This document shows positions 11,473-22,754 of a stretch of DNA of 64,000 bases, in pieces; within the stretch, counting starts at the first letter, position 1; each line of letters starts with the position of its first letter. Both the position numbers and the translations under genes were made by a program. The stretch comes from Mesostigma viride (taxonomy: Eukaryota; Streptophyta; Mesostigmatophyceae; Mesostigmatales; Mesostigmataceae): positions 7,501 to 71,500 of the forward strand of contig RPFO01000535.1 in assembly GCA_009746045.1 (NCBI GenBank), written 5' to 3'. The notes below the pieces were generated by a model. The model made no database searches. It was not told the origin of the DNA and saw only the letters and a list, made by a program, of their open reading frames with translations.

Positions 11473-13252
11473 ATGTTGGGTGTGTTGTGTGAATGTTGGG
11501 TATGTGTGTTGGGGCGTGTGTGTTGTGTGTGTGTGTTGGGTGCATTCATGAAGGTGCGGGGGCGTGTAGGGTGTGTGCAAAGTGTCTTGTGTGTTGATGT
11601 TGGGTGTGGGGGGGGGGAGGTACATGTGTGTTGTGTGTGTGACTTAGTAGGTGTGTTGTGTGTGTGACTTAGGTGTGTGTGTTGTTTGTGTTGGATATGT
11701 GTTGTGTGTGTGTGTGTTGTGTGTGTGTAGGGTGTCTTGTGTGTTGGTTTCTTGTTTTTAGTAGGTGTTGGGTGTGTGTATGTCGGGTGCAAACATAGTG
11801 TGTGTGTGTGTGTGTTCGGTATGTGTGTTGGGTGTCTTGTGTGTGTGTGTTCGGTATGTGTGTTGAGGCGTGTGTGTGTGCTCTGTGTATGTATGTTGTG
11901 TGTGTGTGTGTTGGGGCGTGTGCGTGTGTGTGTTGTGTGCATGTTAATTGTCATGTATTGGTGTTGAGTGTGAGGGGGGGATGGACGTGTGTGTTGTGTG
12001 TGACTTAGGTGTGTTATGTGTGTGTTGTGTGTGACTTAAGTGTGTAGTGTGTGTGTTGTGTGTGTTGGATGTGTGGTGTGGGTGTGGGTGTGGGTGTGTG
12101 GGTGGGTGGGGGGGGGCCAAGTGTCTTGTGTGTTGGTATTGGGTTTGTGTGGGGGGGTGTACGTGTGTGTTGTGTGTGACTTAGGTGTGTTTTGTGTGTG
12201 TTGTGTGTGATCGACCTAGGTGTGTGTTGCGTGTGTGTGTTGGGTGTACATGTGTTCATAAAGGGTGTGGGTGTGTGTAGGGTGTGTGCAAAGTGTCTTG
12301 TGTGTTGGTGTTGGGTGTGGGGGGGGGGAAAGTACGTGTGTGTTGTGTGTGTGACTTAGGTGTGTTGTGTGTGTGTTGTTTGCATGTTATTGTTGGTGTT
12401 GTGGGGGGGGGGATGTACGTGTACGTGTGTTGTGTGTTGGTGTCTTATTTTTAGGTGTTGGTGTGTGTGTCGTGGGTGCAAACATTGTGTGTGTGTGTGT
12501 GTTGGGTGTGTGTTGGGTGTCTTGTGTGTTTGGTGTTTTTGGTAGGTGTTGTGTGTGCGTGTTTTCGGTATGTGTGTTGGGTGTCTTGTGTGTGTGTGGT
12601 ATGTGTTTGGGTGTTGTTGTGTGTGCAGTGTTGGGGCATGTGTGTGTGTGTGTTGGGGCATGTGTGTGTGTTGTGGCATGTTAATTGTCATGTGTTGGTG
12701 TTGTGTGTGTGGGGGGGGGGGATGTACGTGTGTGTTGTGTGTTACTTAGGTGTGTTATGTGTGTGTTGGGTGTGGGTGTCGTGGGCCGACCGGTGCAAAC
12801 ATTGTGTGTGTGTGTGTGTGTTGGGTGTGTGTTGGGTGTCTTGTGTGTTGGTGTCTTGTTTTTAGTAGGTGTTGTGTGTGCGTGTTTTCGGTATGTGTGT
12901 TGGGTGTCTTTTGTGTGTGTGGTGTGTGTTTGGGTGTTGTTGTGTGTGCAGTGTTGGGGCATGTGTGTGTGTGTTGGGGCATGTGTGTGTGTGTGTTGGG
13001 GCATGTGTGTCAGTGTGTGTGTTGTGGCCTGTTAATTGTCATGTGTTGGTGTTGTGTGTGGGGGGGGCGGGATGTACCTATGTGTTGTGTGTTATAACAA
13101 CTATACTTAGGTGTGTTATGTGTGTGTTGCGTGTGTGTGTTGGGTGTGTGTTGCATGGCTGTCTTGTGTGTTGGTGTCTTGTTTTTAGGTGTTGGTGTGT
13201 GTCTTGGGTGCAAACATAGTGTGTGTGTGTGTTGGGTGTGTTGTTCGTGTGT
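11473..13252. repeat. GT-rich low-complexity tract with degenerate tandem units
   Basis: About 1.8 kb is composed almost entirely of GTGTGTGTTGGGTGT-like words with G runs of 7-10. Blocks of roughly 200-330 bp recur (for example GGTGCAAACATTGTGTG at 12474 and 12792). No stop-free coding signal other than compositional ORFs is present. Bases 13253-13380 are AT-rich with no gene. Confidence 0.9.
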
Positions 13253-13380
13253 GTATGAAAATATAGAAAATTGTTATATTTGACGATAGTCATAGTGTAC
13301 TACTAAAAACTTGTACATACATATGCTGGAATGATTTTCTTTTTACTATTTCATTCACTATTGCTTATTTCTTCACACAT

Positions 13381-15094
13381 GTACATGCACGCAAGGGGCG
13401 GCTGCACATACACGTACACACACCGCGCACGCAAGGGGCGGCTGCACACACACGTACATCCACCGCGCACGCAAGGGGCAACTGCACACACACGTACATA
13501 CACCGCGCACGCAAGGGGCGAGTGCGCACACACGTACATACACCGCGCACGCAAGGGGCGGCTGCACACACACGTACACACACCATGCACGCAAGGGCCG
13601 GCTGCACTCACATGTACATACACCATGCACGCAAGGGGCGGCTGCACACACACGTACACACACCATGCACGCAAGGGCCGGCTGCACTCACATGTACATC
13701 CACCGCGCACGCAAGGGCCGGCTGCACACACACGTACATACACCGCGCACGCAAGGGGCAACTGCACACACATGTACATACACCGCGCAACCACGGGGCG
13801 GCTGCACACACACGTACATACACCGCGCACGCAAGGGGCGGCTGCACACATACGTACCTACACCGCGCACGCAAGGGGCGACTGCACACACATGTACATC
13901 CACCGCGCACGCAAGGGCCGGCTGCACACACACGTACACACACCATGCACGCAAGGGCCGGCTGCACACACACGTACATACACCGCGCACGCAAGGGGCG
14001 GCTGCACACACACGTACCTACACCGCGCACGCAAGGGGCGGCTGCACACACACGTACACACACCATGCACGCAAGGAGCGACTTCACGCACAGGTACACA
14101 CACCATGCACGCAAGGTTCGGCTGCACACACATGTACATCCACCGCGCACGCAAGGGGCGAGTGCAAACACATGTACATACACCGCGCACGCAAGGGGCA
14201 ACTGCCCACACATGTACATCCACCGCGCACGCAAGGGCCGGCTGCACTCACATGTACACACACCGCGCACGCAAGGGCCGGCTGCACACACACGTACATA
14301 CACCGCGCACGCAAGGGGCAACTGCACACACACGTACACACCATGCACGCAAGGGGCTGCTGCACACACACTTACACTCACCATGCACGCGAGGGGCGGC
14401 TGCACACACACGTACACACACCGCGCACGCAAGGGACGGCTGCACACACACGTACATACACCGCGCACGCAAGGGGCGGCTGCACTTACATGTACACACA
14501 CCACGCACGCAAGGGGCGGCTGCACACACACGTACATACACCGCGCACGCAAGGACCGGCTCCACTCACATGTACATCCACCGCGCAACCACGGGGCGGC
14601 TGCACACACACGTACATACACCGCGCACGCAAGGGGCTGCTGCACACACACTTACACACAAAATGCACGCTTGGGGCGACGGCACTCACATGTACATACA
14701 CCGCGCACGAAAGGGGTGGCTGCACACACACGTACATCCACCGCGCACGCAAGGGGCGGCTGCACACACACATACATACATGCACCATGCACGCAAGGGG
14801 CGAGTGCACACACATGTACATACACCGCGCACGCAAGGGGCAACTGCCCACACATGGACATACACCGCGCACGCAAGGGGCGGCTGCACACACACGTACC
14901 TACACCGCGCACGCAAGGGGCGAGTGCACACACACGTACACACACCGCGCACGCAAGGGGCTGCTGCACACACACGTACACACACCATGCACGCAATTGC
15001 CGGCATGCACACACACGTACATCCACCGCGCACGCAAGGGGCAACTGCACACACACGTACACACACCGCGCACGCTTGGGGCAGCTGCACTCAC
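13381..15094. repeat. 40-bp satellite array, left part
   Basis: The 40-bp unit has an AAGGGGC core, then GGCTGCACACACACGTACAT and ACACCGCGCACGC. Variants include GGGCAACTGC, GGGCGAGTGC, GGGCCGGCTGC and the CTTGGGG form. The array stops at TSD base 15094, where a retrotransposon begins, and resumes in phase at 22750. Compositional ORFs of several hundred codons on both strands are not genes. Confidence 0.95.
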
Positions 15095-15567
15095 AGTTAG
15101 AATGCGGTGGGATATATTGCTTGAGAACACTGAAGGCTTGGAGCAATGAATTGCTTGGTTCATTAGAAAATAGGTTTACCCTTTATCAACGTTCCTCTCA
15201 CCGGCTGCGCCGCCAGTGACCGTTGGGTGCAGACCGTTGGCCCGAGGCCGCACGATGACAGGTAGCTGCCTAGTCACTGCATCGTGCGATCACAAATCAA
15301 TGCACGCTGCAGTACGGTCCCTATCTAGGATACTCTAGTACCGTCCAATGACAGGACACTACGTATACTGGGTACTGACATCTGTCACGTACCTCAGTAC
15401 CCAAAGTACCTATCTAGGGAAACGTATGCGACTCGACTAGCATCCCTATCTGCATAGCCCACGTGGTATTTATATTCACATACCAACGTGGGTTTACAAG
15501 GCTTATTCATACGTTGTATTCACAATGCCTTTGAGACTTAGTCTACAGCAAAGCATGGAGACTAACT
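15095..15567 (-). repeat. 3' LTR of element 1
   Basis: 473 bp, matching 22277-22749. It contains a long inverted repeat, GGGTACTGA...TCAGTACCC (about 15378-15410), and a G-box CCACGTGG next to TATAAATA on the minus strand. Confidence 0.95.
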
Positions 15568-15941
15568 CCAGTATTGTTTTATTATTTATTTCTTAATGCA
15601 GGTCTGCACCCCCAACATTATTGTTATTGTTTTTAAGTTGATTAGGGGTACAAAAGAGACATGGCTGGTTGAGCCAGGTTGGTTACAGCTGGCTGTTCTG
15701 GCCAGGTGTTATATTGCACATTAAATAAGGTGTACACAGCTGGCTGGTTTGGCCAGGTACTGAAGCACACATTAAGTAAATGGATACAAAGCTTGTGTCC
15801 TCAAGCTGCAAATGGATACAAATCTGACCTAGCCAGCACTCACACCCCACAACGAATGTGTTGAATTTTATGGCGCCCAGCAGCTATCGCTGTGGTAAGG
15901 GGGTGTGGTGGTTGTGTACTGTGCTATGGCCAGTCATTTAT
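15568..15941 (-). other. 3' untranslated region of element 1
   Basis: Non-coding stretch between the pol stop and the 3' LTR. The base preceding the LTR on the coding strand is part of ACAATACTGG. No strong polypurine tract directly abuts the LTR; a GTTGGGGGTG run lies about 45 bp away. Confidence 0.6.
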
Positions 15942-18900
15942 TCAAACACTGACTCTGATATCATAGGGGTTCATGTTCTGAAAGAGGAGCTGGTACTGTT
16001 GGCCAGCAGCATCCCGCAGCTTCGTGAGAGCGTCTGCTGGGTTGTCCTCATCATCCACATGAGTCCAGCTGGAAAAATAGGTGGCCTCCTGTTTGAGGAT
16101 CACCCAATCCAAGTCAGTGTGGACAGCAGCAGAGACAGATTTCTTGGTTAGAAAACTGATCACAGATTGGCTGTCAGTATAGAGATGTGAGATGACATTG
16201 CATGTGCTGCCTGCCTGGGTTTGTAGCCAGGTGAGCATGTGCTGCAGGGAACGAGCATGCAATGCAGCAGACACCACAGCACGACATTCAGCTGAGTTGC
16301 TGCTGCCAGGTTTTCTGCGGTGTAGCCTGCTGTACCAGGAAGTGAGGGACATGTAATCTGACCTGTTGGTGAGAAAAAACAGCCCTGATTCCCGTGCCCC
16401 CATCTGATTGATTGTTCTGCTCTCCATGGAGCTGTCCATGACACATTGGATGTGGATGTCTTCCATCAGATTCAGGCCATGGAGGATGAGGGGGGGACAG
16501 TCATTGACCAACTTCCTGATGTGACTGCATTTGATCTTGACTAGAACATCATGGGTGACCCTGCTGATGACAGCTAAGGGAGCCCCACAGATGGCTGACC
16601 ACCACCCCAGTTTGCCCTGAACAGTGGCACACATATGTAAGGGGAGGTAGTTGTCCTGCAGCAGATCTAGACAATCTTGGATATATTCTGCAGGAGGGGA
16701 GAGAGAGCAGACCCACTGATCTGGCTGCCTATGCAGCTGCAACATGATGCCACAGAACTGGATGGGGGTTGTGCTCAATTCCACCTGTTTGCCAATCTCA
16801 TATGATTCCTGGACCTGCTGAATAAAGGTTTCCACCTCAGCTCTAGGCCCACAAATGAGTTGGTCATCTCCATGCCACACAAAGAACAGCAGTCCAGAGG
16901 GGGTGGGTACAACAAAAAAGCATGGGTCCAGGTCATCATACGTGGCCTTGAGCTTTTTGAATACTTCCTCTGCTGAGTCTCTGAAAATTTTTGGGGCACT
17001 GACAAGCCCTTCCACCCCAATGTTGATGATAAGGTGGGGCTCATCAATATAAGGTTTCCACACAGCTGGGGTGTCTACCACGTACACCTTCCCTTTCCAC
17101 ACAGATTCAGCCTTTTCTGGGTCCCCCCTGAGGAAGGCCCTTTTAATATCAGTGGCTTTGCAGACATAGTCTTGGCCTGCATTGAGGTTGTGGAGGAAGA
17201 GGGAGAGCATGATCCTGAGTGAGGTTTGTTGCAGCCCAGGTGTGTATGTTTCCCCTTTTGGCAGTGTGGAGGTCCCCTTTAATTCTGTGACACATGGTCT
17301 GGCATGGAAGATTGGGGAGCCCACTTTTTGTGGTTTTTGTTTGAGAACAAATTTTAATCTGAGCTTTTTGGCTCCCTCTGGCACGTCCCATGAAGGGGTG
17401 ACAGGCGGTTTGTATTGAGGGTTTTTGGGGTTGGGCAGGACCCATTCCTGCCTGGCTTGGTGGACAATGGCCATCAGCCACTTGGTAAACCCTTTTTGTG
17501 TTTTGCATTCTTGTATGACGTGGGAGATTTGGTGGGGTGAGTGCATGGCTATGTCCCACTTACCCAGCCCAAAGGCTGAGGGATGGAGGAACTGGCTGTG
17601 CACTAACTTGTCCAGATCAGGGATCTCCCCTGGTGCATACTGAGTGTTGACTGCCTTGATGACAGCATCCATACCAGGGACAATACTGGAGAGAGGGATT
17701 TTAAAGTGGTCCAGAGGAACTGCACCCACCCCTGTGACACTGAGCTCATTAGCTGAGATAAGCACCCCAGGATAGGATACAAAAGGTTCCCCCAACAAGG
17801 TGTTACCAGAGTACCCCTCCACCACCTGGAAGGGTGTCTGAATACCAAGTATAGGGAGCATCACTTGTCCCACTACATCCAGTGAGCTTTGGCCTGAGAA
17901 ATCCTGCACCCGTGCCCAAAATGAAGGTGCAATCTCAAGACCAGGGATGGCTTGTGCACTGATCACACTGACCTGTGCCTGAGTGTCTATTGCCAGGGTC
18001 CAGGGGTCCTGACTAGTGCACACAGCTGAGACTTTTGCCAACCCTGCGGCCACAGCAGCTTGTTGCTTATGTGACCTGTGTAATGCTTGCAAGGCGACTG
18101 CCAATCTTGACCTCAGAGCGGGAGGGTTGGCAGACAATTTGGTGCCTTGGGGCTGAGCTAATGCTTCCAACCCAGCTACCTCGTGCCTGGTTAAGCAATC
18201 CCCAGGTTGTGAAGTGGGCCTGGCTTCACTGAGGGTGGAAGGGTTCACAGAGGGTGCTGTGGTGCTGTCAACAGCAGTAATTGGTGGCTCAGAGCTACTG
18301 CTGGGCATGCTGGAGTTGCCAGATAGAAGTAGTGAGTCCATGCTTAAAGACTCTTCCCCAGGCACGTCTGCCATGGGAGAATAATACTTCTTAATTCTAT
18401 GACAGCTCACCCTGTGACGCTTCCCATTGATATTGTGCTTGACCTCCACGGTCTTGCTGTTTTTGGTAAATCCACGGATGGTAACTGGACCTAGCCAAGT
18501 TCCAACCTTACCAAAGCTGTTTTCCTTGTAATAGAGAACTTGATCACCTTTTTGGAATACTGGCCTGGAATGGGTTTTATCTTTTTCTGCCAGTTTTGCT
18601 GAGGTTTGTGCACGTGCAGTGTTGTACAGTGCTATCACCTCTGGGGGATATACACCTGCCTGCAGGCCTGCTGGGATTACTTCACCCCACGTGGCATGCA
18701 AGACAGGTCTCATGTTTAGGGTTGTGCACATTTCATGACACCAGAGTGCCCTGTCACAATAGACCCCTGAAGTAGCATCCTTGGAAGGATTTTTGGCTAG
18801 TAGGGTTTTGACAGATCTGATGGTTCTTTCAATGACCCCCTGACCCTCATGATCTTCCAGCCCAGCAATCTCTATTGCTTCACACCCTTCCAGGTCAGTC

Positions 18901-19556
18901 AGACAAGAAAATTGTTGATCAAGCAAAATTCTGTCAACTGGGTAGAATCTGGGTAAAGCAATCATGAGTGCAACACGTAGCTGCCCTGCAGACATGCCAG
19001 GTAGGGGTTCCATTACTGTGAACCTGGACCATGAGTCTTTTAGGATCAGGTAGGGTTGGACATCTTTGTTGATGTGCATCACATCCCCCACTATCATGCC
19101 CCTATTGGTGGAAGGAGTTGCAGTATGCCATTTTTGAGGTTTGGGGCTATTGAACTGACATTCTTGACAGTGTTGTCTAGCCAGTTTTACTGCATTCCTG
19201 AGTTGTTTTCCCATGCTACTACCCCCCAGCCGTCTGGCCAGTTCCTCAGCCACTGTTTCATGACCCATGGCTAGGTGCAGCTGATGAGCAAGCTCCTTGA
19301 TATCTATGGAGTTGTCAACAGTAGGGGTTAGTGCTTTTATGTAAGGTTCCAGAACAGGGTGTTGGGAGGACAGTAAGGTTGCTGCCTCAAAATCAATTAT
19401 GCCCTGGTTGCCATCCCCAATGGTAATGAGATCATCATCCTCAGAGTACATAAGGTGAGTGAACTCACATTGATTTGGGTAGCGAGGCCTGTTGCAACGG
19501 CTGCCTGGAGGCCCCAGGGGATGACGTGCGTGCCAGCAGCCCGGGCAGAGATCCAC
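15942..19556 (-). CDS. pol: Pol of element 1: zinc knuckle end, integrase, protease, RT, RNase H
   Basis: One open frame of about 1204 codons from the first ATG. It continues upstream in frame through a CCHC zinc knuckle (C-LR-C-FQRG-H-ARHN-C, around 19600). In order: HHCC-like integrase N-domain (H..H near residue 95, HCQECQ near 128); integrase core with D at VGDVMH, D at LLDQQF and E at GVIERTIR; a retropepsin-like domain with IDTQAQVSVIS (about 525) and LLGEPF; RT with DIKRAFLRGD (about 800) and FVWHGDDQLICG (about 893); RNase H with MDSSMES, AECRAV, TDSQSV and DNPADALTK. The protease lies after the integrase, which is not the copia order. The protease triad lacks glycine and the RT box is HGDD. 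The reading frame is intact, so the copy may be functional. Confidence 0.93.
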   Translation of the reverse strand: MDLCPGCWHARHPLGPPGSRCNRPRYPNQCEFTHLMYSEDDDLITIGDGNQGIIDFEAATLLSSQHPVLEPYIKALTPTVDNSIDIKELAHQLHLAMGHETVAEELARRLGGSSMGKQLRNAVKLARQHCQECQFNSPKPQKWHTATPSTNRGMIVGDVMHINKDVQPYLILKDSWSRFTVMEPLPGMSAGQLRVALMIALPRFYPVDRILLDQQFSCLTDLEGCEAIEIAGLEDHEGQGVIERTIRSVKTLLAKNPSKDATSGVYCDRALWCHEMCTTLNMRPVLHATWGEVIPAGLQAGVYPPEVIALYNTARAQTSAKLAEKDKTHSRPVFQKGDQVLYYKENSFGKVGTWLGPVTIRGFTKNSKTVEVKHNINGKRHRVSCHRIKKYYSPMADVPGEESLSMDSLLLSGNSSMPSSSSEPPITAVDSTTAPSVNPSTLSEARPTSQPGDCLTRHEVAGLEALAQPQGTKLSANPPALRSRLAVALQALHRSHKQQAAVAAGLAKVSAVCTSQDPWTLAIDTQAQVSVISAQAIPGLEIAPSFWARVQDFSGQSSLDVVGQVMLPILGIQTPFQVVEGYSGNTLLGEPFVSYPGVLISANELSVTGVGAVPLDHFKIPLSSIVPGMDAVIKAVNTQYAPGEIPDLDKLVHSQFLHPSAFGLGKWDIAMHSPHQISHVIQECKTQKGFTKWLMAIVHQARQEWVLPNPKNPQYKPPVTPSWDVPEGAKKLRLKFVLKQKPQKVGSPIFHARPCVTELKGTSTLPKGETYTPGLQQTSLRIMLSLFLHNLNAGQDYVCKATDIKRAFLRGDPEKAESVWKGKVYVVDTPAVWKPYIDEPHLIINIGVEGLVSAPKIFRDSAEEVFKKLKATYDDLDPCFFVVPTPSGLLFFVWHGDDQLICGPRAEVETFIQQVQESYEIGKQVELSTTPIQFCGIMLQLHRQPDQWVCSLSPPAEYIQDCLDLLQDNYLPLHMCATVQGKLGWWSAICGAPLAVISRVTHDVLVKIKCSHIRKLVNDCPPLILHGLNLMEDIHIQCVMDSSMESRTINQMGARESGLFFLTNRSDYMSLTSWYSRLHRRKPGSSNSAECRAVVSAALHARSLQHMLTWLQTQAGSTCNVISHLYTDSQSVISFLTKKSVSAAVHTDLDWVILKQEATYFSSWTHVDDEDNPADALTKLRDAAGQQYQLLFQNMNPYDIRVSV

Positions 19557-19559
19557 CCC

Positions 19560-22258
19560 GTTGGCCAGGGAGTCGTTGTTGGGGCAGTTGTGCCGTGCGT
19601 GCCCTCGTTGGAAGCACCTCAGGCACCTTATGGACCCCCCAGGGTTGCCAGGCTGGTTGTTGTTGTGTTGTTGTTGTTGTTGTTTCCCTGCTGGGACCGG
19701 TTCTGGCCCTGCTGGGACCTGTTGTTGTTGTTGTTTTGGCCCTGTTGGGACCTGTTGTTATTGTTGCCCTGCTGGGACCTGTTGTTGTTGTTGTTGTTGT
19801 TGTTGTTGGGGTTGCCATGCAGGGGCACACGGTGCCACGTGTTGCCACGCCCCTGAGAGCCACTGCCCCCTTGGTGGGAGGACTTGTGGGTCTTGGGTGC
19901 CCCCCCTGGCTGGCCTGCCCCTTGCGTTTGTGGCCTTGGACACCCTGGACCTTGGGGTCCTGGGCCTGGTTGTTGCCAGTACCCAGGGGGTCCACTGCCT
20001 CCTCGATATAGAGCATGGCAGCTCTGAAGTTGTCCCAGAGGGACTTGAGGCCTGTAAGCAGGGTAGCCAGGACAGAAGGTTGCAAATTAGCTTTTGTTAG
20101 CCAGGTGTGGATGAGATACCTTGGTTGGAGCTTGAGAAGCTCAAGGTCTTTCTCAATCATTACCCTGTATGTTTTTGCATCCCCAGAGAGGTTATTCTTG
20201 TTCACCTTATATGCAGCAAGCCAGTTGAAACGTTCTACTGCTTCCATGTGGTTATTGGTAAGCACTAGCTGTTTCAGATCAGTGATAAAGGTAGGCCACT
20301 GTTCAATGGCTGCTTCAGGTGTCAGGGTACGTTCCTGATAGGTTTGAATCAATGCTCTGATTGCAGGAGATGATTGATGGAATGTGGAGGAGGCCCTGAG
20401 AGCCTTAAACTGATGTCTAAGGTTAAGACCTTCCATCCCATACTCCAAAGCAAAAACAAATTGCTTAGCTTGTTCAACAGTGTGACCCTCAGGCAAGCCA
20501 GCAATATTGATTTTGGATTCCTTTTTATGAGGGTTAAACACACCTGTGAGAGGGGGGTTGGCCCTCAAGAAGCTGTCGGTTGCTTGTTGCAGGCGGGTGG
20601 GGTCCAGGTTGATGGTCCCCCGCTCATACCGCGACATCAGGGCGCGCAGGCCCTCGACAGTTTGCAGCTGGTTAGCTGTTAACTGCTGATCTTGCAACGA
20701 GGCCAGCTGGGCCTGGAGAATGGCGAGCTGTTCCAGGACATCCCCGCTCCTTGGGGGGGCCTCAGCAGGCCTGTTGGGTGCCTGTGGCACCTCTGCACCT
20801 CCCCCCAGGGCCTCCTGGGGTCCTGGCCACCCCCCCTGGTTTGGGAGGGGGCCCCAACCCACAGGGCGAACCTGGGGTGGTGGGGGAGGGGGAGGGGGGT
20901 CATGGTGGCCCTGGGGGAGCCCGGGGGTGTCCGGGTAACCCCACTGGGTCCAGCCCCATCGGTGGAGGGGCGGGCAGGGGTGTCTGCCTCTGCTCTCCTC
21001 CTGGCCTCCTCCCGCATGAGACGCTTCATCTCCTTGCGTACCTCATGCTCCCGGAGGGCTGCCTGAAAGCAGCCTCATCCTCGGGTATGTCAGGGAGTGG
21101 TTCTCCCATGATCATAGCAGGCCGGACTGGACAGTCCGCCTCTTTGCCCTTCCTCGCGCCCAGGGCCAGCAGTCCCTCCTTGTACTGCAGGGGTTGGGGG
21201 GGAGAGGGTTTCTTGCTGGTGGTTTCCAGCGGGGGGGCTTCTTCAGCTACCACCCCATGTTTGGCCAAGATGGCCTCCGTGACCCTGGCTTGGGTGATGG
21301 AGGACATGGTTTTAAAGTGTGCTGACCGAGCAAGCTCGGCCAGGTCTTGACTGTCCGCATAGTGCATGGGATAGTCAGCATTTTTTAAGAGGTCACGTAA
21401 CCGCTGGGTGGCCTCGCGGTACGCGTCCGCCATCGCCTGGTGGGTAGCCAGGCGACGGGCGGCTTCCTCTTCATATTCTTGCCGCTTAGCGGCGAGCCGA
21501 AAAGCCGCCTCTCGGCGGACCTCTCGGTCCCGCTGCCGCGCTCGGCGTTCTTCATTTGCCACCAGCGCGGCCTGCTCGACCGCCAGGAGCGCTGGGGTAA
21601 GATTGATCTCAGTCTCCCCATCGGGGAGACTGGCAGTGTCGGATACCTCATCGTCGGACATTGGTTGTCCGGCGATGGGTTCCACAGGTTTTCGCACCAC
21701 CCGTGCGAGTTTAATACTCTCCATGTCCTTCTTCTTGCGAAGAAGGGACGCAGAGGGTCGCCCAAACGTTAGCTCAATGTGGTTATGTCCCTGGGCGAAA
21801 GGGACATTAAGGTTTGATGTGGCGGGACGAAAGGTAATCGTCCCGTCCGGTGCCACCGAGGCCGTCTGACGGGGCATACGCTCCCGAAGAGATGGCAACG
21901 TGGGGCCGGACTGTGGAGCCTCAGTGGGGTTTACCACCGAGGTCTCCGCAGCCATGGCCGCGCCAGCCGTGGTTGCGGCTGGGGCGGCCGCCGGAGTCGA
22001 GGGTAAGCCGGTCTCCCCGGGGGGAGCCGTCTCGGCCTCCGGCCTCGCAGGGGAGGGGGGTAGGTCGGTCGGCTTTGCAGCCGCCGTCCCCTCGTCCTGG
22101 CAACCATTGTGAGTCTTTTTGTTCTTTTTCTTTTTCTTGGAAATGGCCGCATCGCCAGCCGGCTTCTTGTTGTTGTCTCTGGGCATCCGCCGATCCTGCC
22201 CATCATCATCCTCGTTGTAGGTAAGCTTCTTAGCGACATTCTTGTTCGTGATAGCCAT
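19560..22258 (-). CDS. gag: Gag region of element 1, frame-disrupted
   Basis: The ATG at 22258 lies 18 bp inside the 5' LTR. The first frame (410 codons to 21026) is acidic/Ala-Pro rich and then a charged coiled-coil-like helix (about residues 225-300). Homology to element 2 resumes in other frames: FNPHKKESKINIAGLPEGHT corresponds to RFDPKKKEDKLVFPGLPEGH, followed by a helical capsid-like part. An Asn/Gln-rich linker (19628-19828) precedes the zinc knuckle. At least four changes of frame are needed between 21060 and 19640. Most are at G/C runs or short repeats, so this may reflect indels, assembly errors or recoding. Confidence 0.75.
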
Positions 22259-22276
22259 GGTAGCAAATAAAATTCA

Positions 22277-22749
22277 AGTTAGAATGCGGTGGGATATATT
22301 GCTTGAGAACACTGAAGGCTTGGAGCAATGAATTGCTTGGTTCATTAGAAAATAGGTTTACCCTTTATCAACGTTCCTCTCACCGGCTGCGCCGCCAGTG
22401 ACCGTTGGGTGCAGACCGTTGGCCCGAGGCCGCACGATGACAGGTAGCTGCCTAGTCACTGCATCGTGCGATCACAAATCAATGCACGCTGCAGTACGGT
22501 CCCTATCTAGGATACTCTAGTACCGTCCAATGACAGGACACTACGTATACTGGGTACTGACATCTGTCACGTACCTCAGTACCCAAAGTACCTATCTAGG
22601 GAAACGTATGCGACTCGACTAGCATCCCTATCTGCATAGCCCACGTGGTATTTATATTCACATACCAACGTGGGTTTACAAGGCTTATTCATACGTTGTA
22701 TTCACAATGCCTTTGAGACTTAGTCTGCAGCAAAGCATGGAGACTAACT
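22277..22749 (-). repeat. 5' LTR of element 1
   Basis: 473 bp. On the minus strand it starts AGTTAGTCTCC and ends CATTCTAACT. It is followed by TGAATTTTATTTGC, which I could not match to a tRNA 3' end as primer site. Confidence 0.95.
22649..22656 (-). promoter_or_regulatory. TATA box in the 5' LTR of element 1, beside a G-box
   Basis: TATAAATA reads on the minus strand, immediately next to CCACGTGG (22641-22648). The spacing and location in the 5' LTR fit the element promoter. Confidence 0.5.
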
Positions 22750-22754
22750 CTCAC

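Larger units (their letters stand above)
15095..22749 (-). mobile_element. LTR retrotransposon 1, copia-like, complete, inserted in the satellite
   Basis: This is a 7655-bp element transcribed on the minus strand. It has two 473-bp LTRs, a gag region at 22258-19560 and a long pol at 19556-15942. The target duplication is CTCAC (15090-15094 and 22750-22754). Removing the element and one copy restores a normal satellite unit GCACTCACATGTAC. The LTR ends are AGTTAG and CTAACT. The LTRs differ by one base that I can see (15545 A versus 22727 G), so insertion was recent. Confidence 0.95.

Noticed and set aside
19628-19828. Asn/Gln-rich ORF as a separate gene
   Set aside because: It is the low-complexity linker between capsid-like gag and the zinc knuckle of element 1.
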